Assembly (NCBI GenBank): GCA_011525295.1
Contig: WTGV01000019.1
Coordinates: 99,558-163,557 of the forward strand
Reading direction: 5' to 3'
Origin: Pseudomonadales bacterium
GTDB taxonomy: Bacteria; Pseudomonadota; Gammaproteobacteria; Pseudomonadales; Azotimanducaceae
DNA length: 64,000 nucleotides
Below, piece after piece: positions 19,338-27,729 of this stretch (within the stretch, counting starts at the first letter, position 1; each line of letters begins with the position of its first letter). Position numbers and translations under genes: made by a program. Under the pieces are notes generated by a model that was not told where the DNA came from, ran no database searches, and worked only from the letters and a program-made list of their open reading frames with translations.

Positions 19338-19997
19338 ATGAGTCTAATGAATAAGCACATTTGGAAGCATGTGTGGAGTATCTATACCCTTTCTTCTAGG
19401 CAGGTATTTGAGCTAATTAAACCTCCTGATACGCCAATATTGGTTCCGGTACTCTTTGTCTGTATAGCTTCCACACTGATACTTTTGGTGCTAATGCCGA
19501 TTCTTTATTCGTTCATCGGTGTCAATGTGATGGATGAGTCCATCATTCCTACTGAGTTCGTTGACTTTAGTCTTACCCCTATATTGACGCTCGTAATTTG
19601 GGTTCCTGCCACAGTTGTAGCACTCTTTGTGACGTTGGTTTTGCTAGGCACATACTTCTTCATAGTCGGCCGACGCTTTCGTATTGACATACCATGGAAA
19701 CATTGGCTTGGCTTCGCTGCATGGATAAACATTCCAATGGTATTGACGCTGTTTGGGACTTCTTTGTTGAGCGTCTGGGGTCATACTCCAAATCCTTCAC
19801 GCATCTACTTCGTTGCTCTTATTGTCATATTCATCGTATCGCCTCTTGTGTGGGCGGTCGTTCTTTGTGTACAGGGTTTGAGAATTTGGACTGAGAAAGG
19901 GATGTCCTTTTGTGTGATAGTCACCGTAATACCTTATTTCATTTACGCAGTATTGACGGCACTGGACATCATTTATTTGGCAGTACAAGCTTGGTAG
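19338..19997 (+). CDS. Yip1-like membrane protein (paralogue 1)
   Basis: A 219-residue protein with five predicted membrane helices. The N-terminal cytoplasmic stretch VFELIKPPDTPILVPVLFV and the helical core resemble the Yip1 domain of bacterial membrane proteins. An internal ATG at 19347 (MNKHIWKH) aligns better with the two paralogues and may be the true start. The conserved middle segment is IPWKHWLGFAAWINIPMVL. Bacterial Yip1-domain proteins have no settled function. Related genes lie at 26915 and 27730. Confidence 0.7.
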   Translation: MSLMNKHIWKHVWSIYTLSSRQVFELIKPPDTPILVPVLFVCIASTLILLVLMPILYSFIGVNVMDESIIPTEFVDFSLTPILTLVIWVPATVVALFVTLVLLGTYFFIVGRRFRIDIPWKHWLGFAAWINIPMVLTLFGTSLLSVWGHTPNPSRIYFVALIVIFIVSPLVWAVVLCVQGLRIWTEKGMSFCVIVTVIPYFIYAVLTALDIIYLAVQAW

Positions 19998-20200
19998 ACG
20001 AGAAAAAGAACTAGGCTGCGCACCAGCTGAATCAATTGCTCCATTGATCGTTGATCTATAGCCAAACATCAGTAATCGCACGTATGGCCAATCCTAAAGT
20101 GGGATCGACATATTCAACAGTTGACTCTGACAGGAGGTCGATACTTGCTCGGAAGTCAAGTACCCTAATTCAGTAGCAAAACCGTTTTAAATCTCCTCAT

Positions 20201-21454
20201 TCACTGCGAATAAACAGGAAATCTCTTACACAGGTTCAGTACGCTCTTCCCAATCGAAGCTATCGTATCCTCGTTGGTAACCTCATCGAGAATGTCACAC
20301 ATCCAATCGGCCACAGTGGAACATTCTTGGATACTAAAACCCCGACGAGTTACCGCCGCTGAACCAATACGGAGACGGTTCGGCACTCTCGGTGAGTGCG
20401 GGTTCCTGCGACCAGAGATTTTGTTCACGGATATGTGAGCGCGACTGAGAGCTCCATAAGCAGTTTCACCAGGGACGTCGTTATCACCGAGATTTACCAA
20501 GAACATATGGATATCGGTGCCTCCTGAAATTACGGTGTAGCCACGATCCATAAACTTTCGAGCCATGGCGCGGGCATTTTCTACCACCCCAGTTTGATAG
20601 GCACGAAACTCTGGTGTAGCGGCCTCCTTCAAACACACTGCTTTCGCCGCGATGACGTGCATTAAGGGGCCCCCCTGTGTCCCGGGAAAGAGAGCAGAAT
20701 TGAGCTTCTTCTCGACTTCCGCGTTTGCGCGGGCCAAGATTAACCCTCCTCGCGGTCCCGCGAGTGTTTTGTGAGTCGTGGTTGTAACGACATCTGCATA
20801 GGGTACTGGGTTGGGATAAACTCCGGCGGCGACTAGGCCGGCAACATGTGCCATGTCCACCATCAGGTATGCGCCGACGGAGTCAGCAATTGCGCGAAAC
20901 GTAGCCCAGTCTAACGTACGACTATACGCCGAAAACCCCGCAACCACGATTTTCGGTTTGTGTTCTTGAGCTTTCTCAAATGCGTCATCGTAGTCGACTA
21001 ATCCATCATGCTGTTTTATTCCGTAGTGAGCCGCGTTGTAGATTTGACCTGAAAAACTATCGGGAGAGCCATGTGTTGGGTGGCCACCTTGAGTAGAACT
21101 CATACCCAGTATCAGGTCTTTGGGTTCGATTAACGCTAAGTAGACCGACGCATTAGCTTGACTACCCGAATGAGGTTGTACGTTCGCATAGTCGGCACCA
21201 AAGAGTCGTTTTGCACGATCAATCGCTAATAGTTCTACCTGATCGACAAAGTCACACCCCCCGTAATATCTTTTGCCTGGATAGCCTTCGGCGTATTTGT
21301 TCGTCATTCCGCATCCTTGTGCTTCGAGTACCGCGGGAGAAACGTAGTTTTCAGAAGCGGAGAGCTCGATGTGATTTTCTTGACGACAATCTTCTGCAGT
21401 AATCGCCTCCCAAACATCGGGATCGAAATCACGCAGTTTTTTTTGACATAACAT
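20201..21454 (-). CDS. glyA: Serine hydroxymethyltransferase
   Basis: A 417-residue, full-length PLP enzyme that converts serine and tetrahydrofolate to glycine and 5,10-methylene-tetrahydrofolate in the cytoplasm. Hallmarks are [53 protein letters not shown] and the PLP-lysine motif [16 protein letters not shown]. It is divergent from the RiPP precursor gene, with 165 bases between the starts. It is probably housekeeping and unrelated to the peptide pathway. Confidence 0.97.
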   Translation of the reverse strand: MLCQKKLRDFDPDVWEAITAEDCRQENHIELSASENYVSPAVLEAQGCGMTNKYAEGYPGKRYYGGCDFVDQVELLAIDRAKRLFGADYANVQPHSGSQANASVYLALIEPKDLILGMSSTQGGHPTHGSPDSFSGQIYNAAHYGIKQHDGLVDYDDAFEKAQEHKPKIVVAGFSAYSRTLDWATFRAIADSVGAYLMVDMAHVAGLVAAGVYPNPVPYADVVTTTTHKTLAGPRGGLILARANAEVEKKLNSALFPGTQGGPLMHVIAAKAVCLKEAATPEFRAYQTGVVENARAMARKFMDRGYTVISGGTDIHMFLVNLGDNDVPGETAYGALSRAHISVNKISGRRNPHSPRVPNRLRIGSAAVTRRGFSIQECSTVADWMCDILDEVTNEDTIASIGKSVLNLCKRFPVYSQ

Positions 21455-21558
21455 GGATTGAAATTTGTTCAGCAGTTCGATAAACAGAGAAAAAAATTTT
21501 AGTACTACGAGAATTTAAGAACACTTCACTCAATGCTCTAAGTGTTGATGCGCTAGTC

Positions 21559-21585
21559 TTGAGGGTCGCGAGTGTGATATATAAT
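21559..21585 (+). promoter_or_regulatory. Candidate promoter of the RiPP precursor gene
   Basis: TTGAGG (21559-21564) and TATAAT (21580-21585) lie 35 bases before the precursor start codon. The -10 is perfect, but the spacer is only 15 bases, shorter than the usual 17, so the -35 assignment is uncertain. A ribosome binding site AAGGTGA follows just before the ATG at 21620. Confidence 0.4.
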
Positions 21586-21619
21586 TGAATCGTTTAAAAC
21601 TGTATCGATAAGGTGACTT

Positions 21620-21946
21620 ATGGAAGATCAAAAACTACAACGCCTCCGAGATAAATTGGGAATTTCCTCTCACGACCAGAAGGGAGCCGCAGGCAAAGAG
21701 CTCGGTCAGAATCTACAGAAGAAAGTTTCAAACTATGTCGAAGCTGGCGGAAATTTTGTCTCAGCTCCTCCCGGCACAGAGTCAGTCGCGGCCGGTGGCA
21801 ATTTTGTTTCTGCTCCGCCCGGATCTGAATCAATAGCAGCTGGTGGCAATTTTGTCTCCGCTCCACCTGGAACCGAATCGATTGCTGCAGGCGGCAATTT
21901 CGTCTCAGCTCCTCCAGGTACTGAATCAATTGCAAAAAAGAGCTAG
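21620..21946 (+). CDS. Multi-core RiPP precursor peptide with four NFVSAPPG repeats
   Basis: A 108-residue peptide. Residues 1-41 are a charged, helical leader-like part (starts MEDQKLQRLRDKLGISSHDQ). Residues 42-105 are four almost identical 16-residue units, AGGNFVSAPPG(T/S)ES(V/I)A, and the tail is KKS. Each unit has one Phe-Val-Ser (residues 46-48, 62-64, 78-80, 94-96). Phe-x-Ser is the motif that FxsB-type radical SAM enzymes cross-link into a three-residue cyclophane. The next gene on the strand is such an enzyme, 255 bases downstream. Gly-Gly before each core or the Glu-Ser linkers could be cleavage points. The matured product and its role are unknown. A structural repeat protein is the alternative, but the enzyme next door favours a RiPP. 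Confidence 0.8.
   Translation: MEDQKLQRLRDKLGISSHDQKGAAGKELGQNLQKKVSNYVEAGGNFVSAPPGTESVAAGGNFVSAPPGSESIAAGGNFVSAPPGTESIAAGGNFVSAPPGTESIAKKS
21743..21934 (+). repeat. Four 48-bp core-peptide repeats
   Basis: Units at 21743-21790, 21791-21838, 21839-21886 and 21887-21934. The amino acids are almost constant, but the codons differ at many third positions (for example GGA/GGC, GTC/GTT, CCC/CCA, TCA/TCG). That is the pattern expected when the peptide sequence, not the DNA, is conserved by selection. Confidence 0.9.
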
Positions 21947-22155
21947 GAATTTCTAAGGAAGCCAGCTCCTGAATTCGAAGCTTTAGCCAGTTGGGGACGA
22001 ACTACGTTTGAAGAAAACAAAGTAGTTTCGCTCGCACTACGTTGGGTCACGGTTGCTAAAGGTTGATTTTCGGCTAGAGACCCGCTTCCCTTGATGGACT
22101 TCCTGACTAGTTTCAGACTGTTTAGGAACACATCGGGATCGATCATCGGATTCAC
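21943..22155 (-). CDS. Possible small protein antisense to the precursor-enzyme gap
   Basis: A 70-codon frame from a GTG with AGGA about 5 bases before it. It fills most of the gap between precursor and enzyme genes and its stop overlaps the precursor stop codon on the other strand. The product is polar and Ser/Asn-rich, ending SNSGAGFLRNS. No homologue is recognised. It may be a chance frame; it is listed because it lies inside the RiPP locus. Confidence 0.25.
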   Translation of the reverse strand: MNPMIDPDVFLNSLKLVRKSIKGSGSLAENQPLATVTQRSASETTLFSSNVVRPQLAKASNSGAGFLRNS

Positions 22156-22201
22156 AATCCTACCTATTTCTATCTCTTAGATTGCGTCAATTCTGAGCTT
22201 T

Positions 22202-23404
22202 ATGTACGACAACGCAAACACATCGAAGACAATCATTTCTTCTGACCGAGTCAAGGTTGATTTTCGCAACCTTCATACTCTTGCGATCACACTAAAGATT
22301 TCTGAACGTTGCAACCTCGATTGCGACTATTGCTATTTCTTCAATGCGGGAGACGATAGCTATGAAACTCATTCAGCGCTTATTTCCCAAGACACGATCA
22401 ACGTACTGGTAGGGAGACTCAAAGAATTCGCAGCAGAATACGAGCTGCGGAGAATAGTGATCCACTTACACGGTGGCGAGTCTCTGCTGATGCCGAAAGA
22501 TCGCTTCAATAGTATTTGCGAAGAAATAAGATCAAATCTGGACCCCGTCGTAGATTTAGCATTGACCGTGCAGACCAATGCCATGTTGATCGACCTCGAA
22601 TGGATCGAGATATTTAGAAAGTACGGCATTCAGGTGGGTATCAGTCTTGACGGTGCGCAAAAACACAACGATGTTCACCGCCGCGATCATCAGGGCAGAT
22701 CATCGTATGAAGCTACCGCGCGAGGCATAAAGTTGTGTCAGAAAAACCTCCAACAATCGCCAATGATCCTGTCTGTGGTCGACGAGAAATTTGACGCAAA
22801 AGAAATCTATACCCACTTCCGGGAAGATCTCGGCGTAGATCATTTCGATTTTCTACTTCCGGACATGAACCACGACAACTTTGACGGTAACGCGGAAGCT
22901 TATGGTGACTTTCTGATTGATATTTTCGATCAGATGGTGAACGATGACGACTCCGTGAACGTTCGGATCATTGATCACTTCCTAGCCCGAATTTATGGAT
23001 ACGGCAACTTTCTATTCAGTAGCGAGAGGTACACTCCGGAAAATCTGCTGGTCACTGTTTCGTCCGAAGGTGGTATGGGACCTGAGGACACGATTAGATC
23101 TACGAAGTTCTGGAGCGGTTACGAATATCGAGACGTGAAAGAAACCAGTATCGGTGAGGTTATCCAAGATCCGATTTTTCAGGATTTTGTATACGGTAAA
23201 AATACGCCTGCAACAGCGTGTACAGATTGTTGCTGGCGCGATGTCTGTGGAAGTGGCCAACCGGAACACCGATACGGAAGCGAGGGTGGTTTTGATAATC
23301 CTTCAGTTTACTGCGCAGGACTGGACAAGTTTTACACCCACGTGGTGCGATACTTAGCCCTTCAGGGGGAATCCTTGTCCACACTCAGCGCGGAGTTGGT
23401 TTAA
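22202..23404 (+). CDS. Radical SAM/SPASM peptide maturase, FxsB/triceptide-like
   Basis: A 400-residue enzyme. The radical SAM cluster motif CxxxCxxC is Cys37, Cys41, Cys44 (ERCNLDCDYCYFF). LHGGESLLMP is the GGE motif that contacts SAM, and GISLDGAQKHNDVHRRDHQG is the familiar mid-domain strand. The C-terminal auxiliary-cluster region has Cys340, Cys343, Cys344, Cys349 and Cys371 in CTDCCWRDVCGSG..HRY..GGFDNPSVYC. This block is characteristic of FxsB-type enzymes that make C-C cyclophane cross-links in Phe-x-Ser motifs. The upstream precursor supplies four FVS motifs, so it is the expected substrate. The inactivated metallohydrolase extension seen in some FxsB proteins is absent. Confidence 0.88.
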   Translation: MYDNANTSKTIISSDRVKVDFRNLHTLAITLKISERCNLDCDYCYFFNAGDDSYETHSALISQDTINVLVGRLKEFAAEYELRRIVIHLHGGESLLMPKDRFNSICEEIRSNLDPVVDLALTVQTNAMLIDLEWIEIFRKYGIQVGISLDGAQKHNDVHRRDHQGRSSYEATARGIKLCQKNLQQSPMILSVVDEKFDAKEIYTHFREDLGVDHFDFLLPDMNHDNFDGNAEAYGDFLIDIFDQMVNDDDSVNVRIIDHFLARIYGYGNFLFSSERYTPENLLVTVSSEGGMGPEDTIRSTKFWSGYEYRDVKETSIGEVIQDPIFQDFVYGKNTPATACTDCCWRDVCGSGQPEHRYGSEGGFDNPSVYCAGLDKFYTHVVRYLALQGESLSTLSAELV

Positions 23405-23502
23405 GTAGATTAGTCTAGTTCAGGCGGTTGATCACGTCGATTCGTAGGCTAAAACGATAGACGGTGAAGAAGTCACTCCCGCTCTGACACTAAACAACTT
23501 TT

Positions 23503-24213
23503 GTGAAAATCTACTATGATCCACGGTTGGGGTCAGTCTATGACCTGATCATGTACACCGACACTCTCGTTTCCGTTCAAGAAAATTTTTCAGACACCTT
23601 CGATTATCGACCCAACGCGAAATTACCCGCAGATTTTCGAAAGTTAGAAGAAGAAGAAGTCAAGAAATACACGGGCACTCTTGACGAATTGACAATTGAG
23701 GATGAGCTCAATTTTGTTGCGGTCTTTCCATGCGAGCCTGAATCGGATCAGACCTTGAACTTCTCGCCGTTTAATAGCTTGTCTCAGATTAGTGTGCTGA
23801 ATGCTTCCGTCGATTACGCCAATAGTCCGTCAATCACCATTGACAAAGCTTCAGGACTTAAGTTGGGACTGCACTTGGACACATGGGATGATCACGACGT
23901 CCAATCCAGATGGAAGAGCCGAAATCGTGTCGTAGTGAACCGCGGCCCCGGGGATCGATATGTCTTTCTAGTGCTAGTCCCTATAGAAGAAATGGCTGAG
24001 CTTGCGGAATCGCCGAGCAACCTTCATCCATGTGAAGTTGCCGATAGGTATATAGAACGTGCCGGAAGCCGTATTCCGTGTCTTAGAATTTGGCAAAAAC
24101 CCAACGTCGCCTATGTAGGTTGTACGGAACGTCTCGTCCACGATGCGTGCGTTCGTCCACACCATGAAAGAGCCGAAAGCCGGCACTACCTAGGTCATTT
24201 CGTAAAGGTCTAG
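23503..24213 (+). CDS. Putative 2-oxoglutarate/Fe(II) oxygenase-like protein of the RiPP locus
   Basis: A 236-residue soluble protein from a GTG start, 98 bases after the radical SAM gene on the same strand. The stretch KLGLHLDTWDDHD holds His124-x-Asp126. It is followed by NRVVVNRGPGDRYVFLVLVP and a distal His213 in TERLVHDACV, with Arg residues after it. This HxD...H plus Arg order and spacing fits the metal and 2-oxoglutarate ligands of double-stranded beta-helix oxygenases. The assignment rests on this pattern and is not certain. If right, it would hydroxylate or further oxidise the peptide, for instance at Asn, Pro or the cross-linked residues. A metal-independent cupin-like partner is the alternative. 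Confidence 0.55.
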   Translation: MKIYYDPRLGSVYDLIMYTDTLVSVQENFSDTFDYRPNAKLPADFRKLEEEEVKKYTGTLDELTIEDELNFVAVFPCEPESDQTLNFSPFNSLSQISVLNASVDYANSPSITIDKASGLKLGLHLDTWDDHDVQSRWKSRNRVVVNRGPGDRYVFLVLVPIEEMAELAESPSNLHPCEVADRYIERAGSRIPCLRIWQKPNVAYVGCTERLVHDACVRPHHERAESRHYLGHFVKV

Positions 24214-24248
24214 CGCGTGTCGCGGTTCGAGCTTAACTTGGTTATTGA

Positions 24249-24563
24249 TCAACCGCCGGGCTTTCCGGTCCTCCAGTCCCACATCCGAATGTGAGTTTGT
24301 GCAAGGGTGCCTGCCTTACTGTAGGGACAATCTGCGACAAATGTTTGCACACTCTCTATTGAGGAAGCTTCGACTACTAACAGGAAACCATCGACTATAC
24401 TGACATCGTCGTCGTGAGTGGGGCCGGCGTTGTGGACGACAACGTCCGGATGTTCAGGATGACTATTTAGATAGTCTGCAAATGCTAACTGAACTTCACT
24501 ACCTGATCGCACTCGACCGGGTTGGTGATGGGCGATAACTACAAAGTACATCGTTTGATCCAA
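24249..24563 (-). CDS. YCII-domain protein
   Basis: A 104-residue protein with the YCII fold pattern: YFVVIAHHQPG at the start, then NAGPTHDDD, DGFLLVVEASSIESVQTFVA and DCPYSKAGTL. YCII proteins are small ferredoxin-like domains, often with a conserved His/Asp pair, and their chemistry is mostly unknown. It is convergent with the oxygenase-like gene (35 bases between stops), so it is not part of that operon. Confidence 0.75.
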   Translation of the reverse strand: MDQTMYFVVIAHHQPGRVRSGSEVQLAFADYLNSHPEHPDVVVHNAGPTHDDDVSIVDGFLLVVEASSIESVQTFVADCPYSKAGTLAQTHIRMWDWRTGKPGG

Positions 24564-24668
24564 ATTTTTTTGTCTAAGAGAAGTCAGAAATTGTAAGCAC
24601 GAACTGAGCTGCTTTCTTGGAAGTATTTTGTGTGAACTAGGTTGCTTTATGTAAGAGAGCGAGTGTTT

Positions 24669-26432
24669 CTACGTTGGGTCATTGATCCGATTCTGTCGAT
24701 AGTCCACACGAACGGTGACGATATCCGTTTCGTAGTATTGTTGATGGCGAACGGACGAAGCAAGATGACGCAACAAACGCAACGAGATGTCCTGTTCGAC
24801 CATAGCTGCAGCATTCGCCTCGCCCAACAGTGCTATCCGATCTTGAATGTTTTCTTCACCTTTTGACGAAACGAATTCCAAGACAATCGCGCGATCTTCG
24901 CTATATATTGTTAGTAATAGACGTCTACCCACTTCAGTACTGAGTGCTTCGTTGCGGCTCAGCGTTAACCAAATCTCTTCGCAGACTGCGTTGAGTCGAT
25001 TAACCAGCTGAGTGTCCCATTTTTTCCGGGATGCAAGGGTACCGATAAACACCCATATTTCCCGCAAGGCAGATTCATCAAATCCCACTTCTATACGGTG
25101 TCGACGTGATTTGGTAAGTTCAAGTAGTGCGGTCAATGCAACCGCGACGATACCACCTGCGAGCATCCCGTTTTGCAAGAGGGCACGCGCAAATTCCGGC
25201 GCGGCCTCAGGAAATATTGCTTGGATTTGAAATCCGACACCGAGCCAGAAAGATATCCCAACTATCAATCCTTTACGAAAATCAATTCCGTCCTGAATAA
25301 TCACTCGCGCGCCGATAATGAAAATAGTCGCCATTGTCACTGTGATAAAAGACGCGACGACCGGACTTGGAATCGCAAGGATCACCGCGAGCGCTTTGGG
25401 AACGAACGCGAGAAAGATTAACAGGATTCCTAGCACAACGCCGATGCGGCGAGAACTAATCCCGGTGATTTCTACCATTGCTGCGCCTGAAGGTCTGAAA
25501 CCGAGAGGCATCGTGCATGCTAAGCCCGAAAGTAAGTTGCCCGCTGCGTCTCCAGCGACTGCTCCCTGTACAGCTCGAAAGTCCACCGCACGATGCTCCT
25601 CCCAAGAGACTTGCTGAATTCCAACAGCACCACTGATCGTCTGCATGGTGCAGATCAAGGCTACCAAGATGAATGCGGGAAGCAATACCCAAAACTCAGA
25701 TTTGAACTGTAGGTCTAAGACGACTAATTCTGGATTCGGCATCCCGATCCAAGACGCCGCAACGACACGGTCGGTGTCGTACAAACCGAACATTGCTCCC
25801 ACTATTGAGCCCAAAACGATGCCAATAACCGGTCCCCAAAATCGCATCCGGTTCTTTCCAATTAAAGTGATTCCGACGATGAGACTCATAGTCACGAGTG
25901 CGCTAAGTGCGGCACCAACTGGAGACTTGTCCCCAATCACTACGTCAGGCTGATTGAATAGGACTGGCATGATCGTGATTGGAGTCAGCATGAGAACCGT
26001 GCCGGTCACGGTCGGCGTGAGAATGCGTCTTAGCACGGAGAGGTGTGTGGAAAACAAGACTTGAATCACAGCGAAGCAAATCACCAACGTTGCCAATAAT
26101 GCTAGACCACCTGTGGCTAGAGCCGCAATGCTGACGGCGATGGCTGCGATTGACGGCCCCACTGCAAGTATGTACCCGGCACCAAACCTGCCAATCCGCT
26201 GAGCCTGAATGATCGCCGTAATGCCAGATATTGCTACGGACGCAAATACCGCCCACTGCAGGTGTGCCTCTGGTTGGCCGGGAGTTCGAAACACGACTGT
26301 AGGAATCATCACGATGCCGGGTATCACTAGGCAAGCGATCTGTACCGCGACTCCCAAGCTCTGCAGAACTGGGGTTGCAGCGTTCGGATCTCTGCGGACC
26401 CGAGAATCTTGGTCGGATTCGTTGAGACTCAA
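24669..26432 (-). CDS. NCS2 (uracil/xanthine-type) permease fused to an ATPase-like domain
   Basis: A 587-residue protein. Residues 20-450 contain about 14 membrane segments with the layout of nucleobase:cation symporter-2 (UraA/xanthine permease) transporters, starting with LQSLGVAVQIACLVIPGIVM. Residues 455-587 are soluble. They resemble the HATPase_c_2/anti-sigma kinase fold (LVNRLNAVCEEIWLTL, then AIVLEFVSSKGEENIQDRIALL, ending LRLLRHLASSVRHQQYYETDIVTVRV). The usual N-box Asn and G-boxes are not evident, so kinase activity is doubtful. The tail may sense energy state or bind a regulator and gate transport. The transported base is unknown. Confidence 0.8.
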   Translation of the reverse strand: MSLNESDQDSRVRRDPNAATPVLQSLGVAVQIACLVIPGIVMIPTVVFRTPGQPEAHLQWAVFASVAISGITAIIQAQRIGRFGAGYILAVGPSIAAIAVSIAALATGGLALLATLVICFAVIQVLFSTHLSVLRRILTPTVTGTVLMLTPITIMPVLFNQPDVVIGDKSPVGAALSALVTMSLIVGITLIGKNRMRFWGPVIGIVLGSIVGAMFGLYDTDRVVAASWIGMPNPELVVLDLQFKSEFWVLLPAFILVALICTMQTISGAVGIQQVSWEEHRAVDFRAVQGAVAGDAAGNLLSGLACTMPLGFRPSGAAMVEITGISSRRIGVVLGILLIFLAFVPKALAVILAIPSPVVASFITVTMATIFIIGARVIIQDGIDFRKGLIVGISFWLGVGFQIQAIFPEAAPEFARALLQNGMLAGGIVAVALTALLELTKSRRHRIEVGFDESALREIWVFIGTLASRKKWDTQLVNRLNAVCEEIWLTLSRNEALSTEVGRRLLLTIYSEDRAIVLEFVSSKGEENIQDRIALLGEANAAAMVEQDISLRLLRHLASSVRHQQYYETDIVTVRVDYRQNRINDPT

Positions 26433-26914
26433 TGTCTAGTCCCTGTATAGTGTACTTTTGTCGACGACGACAGTTTCGTATCCCCTGACGCGAGTCGCTG
26501 AACAACTCCAAGAGCAAGGCTGCATGCAGTCAGGCAGTCAAATGACATTGTAAATAGGAGAAGAGTGCTCTAGGTGACTTGATAAGTTGATTCAAGAATC
26601 TCGGTGACAGTTTATCGAACTCCTAACTGGTTTCTTCGCGAGTTCTATCACCCAATTCATTAAAGTTCAAATCAGTCTCGAGTTCTGTACCGTGTTAGTG
26701 TCCGCGAATTTTCCTTTGGACTTTGATTGCACTGTGTGCGATAGAATAAATCACTGTTGGTAAATTGGTAACACTCTGACGTTTATCGCTGTGTATGAGA
26801 AGGCGAATTGGAATTGCAGTTGCTTAGGTATTTTTGGGTTTGGAGTGACGCTCGCAAATACCGAGTAGTAGGGTTAATCAGTCTCCATTCAAGTAGCGAA
26901 CAGGTAAGTTTGAC
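26433..26914. other. Intergenic region between the permease and a Yip1-like gene
   Basis: The region separates divergent genes and should carry both promoters. No small gene or RNA structure was identified. The last 40 bases share a leader sequence (CTCCATTCAAGTAGCGAACAGGTAAGT) with the first Yip1-like gene. Confidence 0.35.
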
Positions 26915-27577
26915 GTGAATCACTCGAGACGAGACGACTGGGAGAGATTGTTAAAGGTCGTCTCCTTTTCATCCCGAGAAGTATTTGAAGAGATCAGACC
27001 ACCTTCCACACCGATCTTGGTGCCTGCACTCTTCGTGTTGTCTTGTGCCTTCTTCCTGTGGCTAACGCTTTATGTTCTTACCTTCACTGATCTTCTGTCG
27101 ATTCCACTGGTTGGCGACCCGAACTTAGGGATTGCGATTTCGTCTTGGCAAGAATTGCTCGCTCTATTCGTTCCTATCCCACTTGCGTTCTTTTTCGTCT
27201 ACATTGGAGGTGCTGTAATTCTTGCTAGTTGGTACTTCGCCATAGCTCGACATTATCGAGTCGATATTTTGTGGGAACATTGGTTTGGATTTACTTGTTG
27301 GACACTTGTCCCAATGATCATTGTGCCTTGCTCTCGACTGTTCATATTAGTCCTTGGAAGTCTTGATGACCCACCTCTCGTTTTGAGTATTGTCGTTTTA
27401 GTGTTGTTTTATTTACTACCGGTCGTGTGGACTGTGTGTCTCACTCAACAGGGTTTACGCATTTGGATTGCTAAAGGTAAAGGTATTACCCTCCTCATCA
27501 GCGTAGTACCTTACTTACTCTACGTTCTCTTGTCTGTAGAGAAAATCGTGGAGTTGGTGAAAGGAGTTTTTTCGTAG
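26915..27577 (+). CDS. Yip1-like membrane protein (paralogue 2)
   Basis: A 220-residue protein with five predicted membrane helices. It starts at a GTG and shares VFEEIRPPSTPILVPALFV, ILWEHWFGFTCWTLVPMII and the C-terminal GITLLISVVPYLLYVLL pattern with paralogues 1 and 3. Paralogue 3 follows 153 bases downstream on the same strand, so this pair is a tandem duplication. The function is unknown. Confidence 0.72.
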   Translation: MNHSRRDDWERLLKVVSFSSREVFEEIRPPSTPILVPALFVLSCAFFLWLTLYVLTFTDLLSIPLVGDPNLGIAISSWQELLALFVPIPLAFFFVYIGGAVILASWYFAIARHYRVDILWEHWFGFTCWTLVPMIIVPCSRLFILVLGSLDDPPLVLSIVVLVLFYLLPVVWTVCLTQQGLRIWIAKGKGITLLISVVPYLLYVLLSVEKIVELVKGVFS

Positions 27578-27729
27578 TTTGAGTCTGATTAATCTCGAGA
27601 CTACAGTTTAAGGAGTGTCAATTGCAGGAGACCACAGCACAAGTCGACACCTGGCACGGAGCTAGAACGTTGAACGATCGTAGACCTTGTGTAAGTAATC
27701 TTGCCATGACTAACGATGAGTGACAACGA

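Noticed and set aside
21947..22066. In-frame open stretch right after the precursor stop (reads FLRKPAPEFEALASWG...)
   Set aside because: It has no start codon, and 39 open codons are not rare by chance at this base composition. Treated as non-coding.
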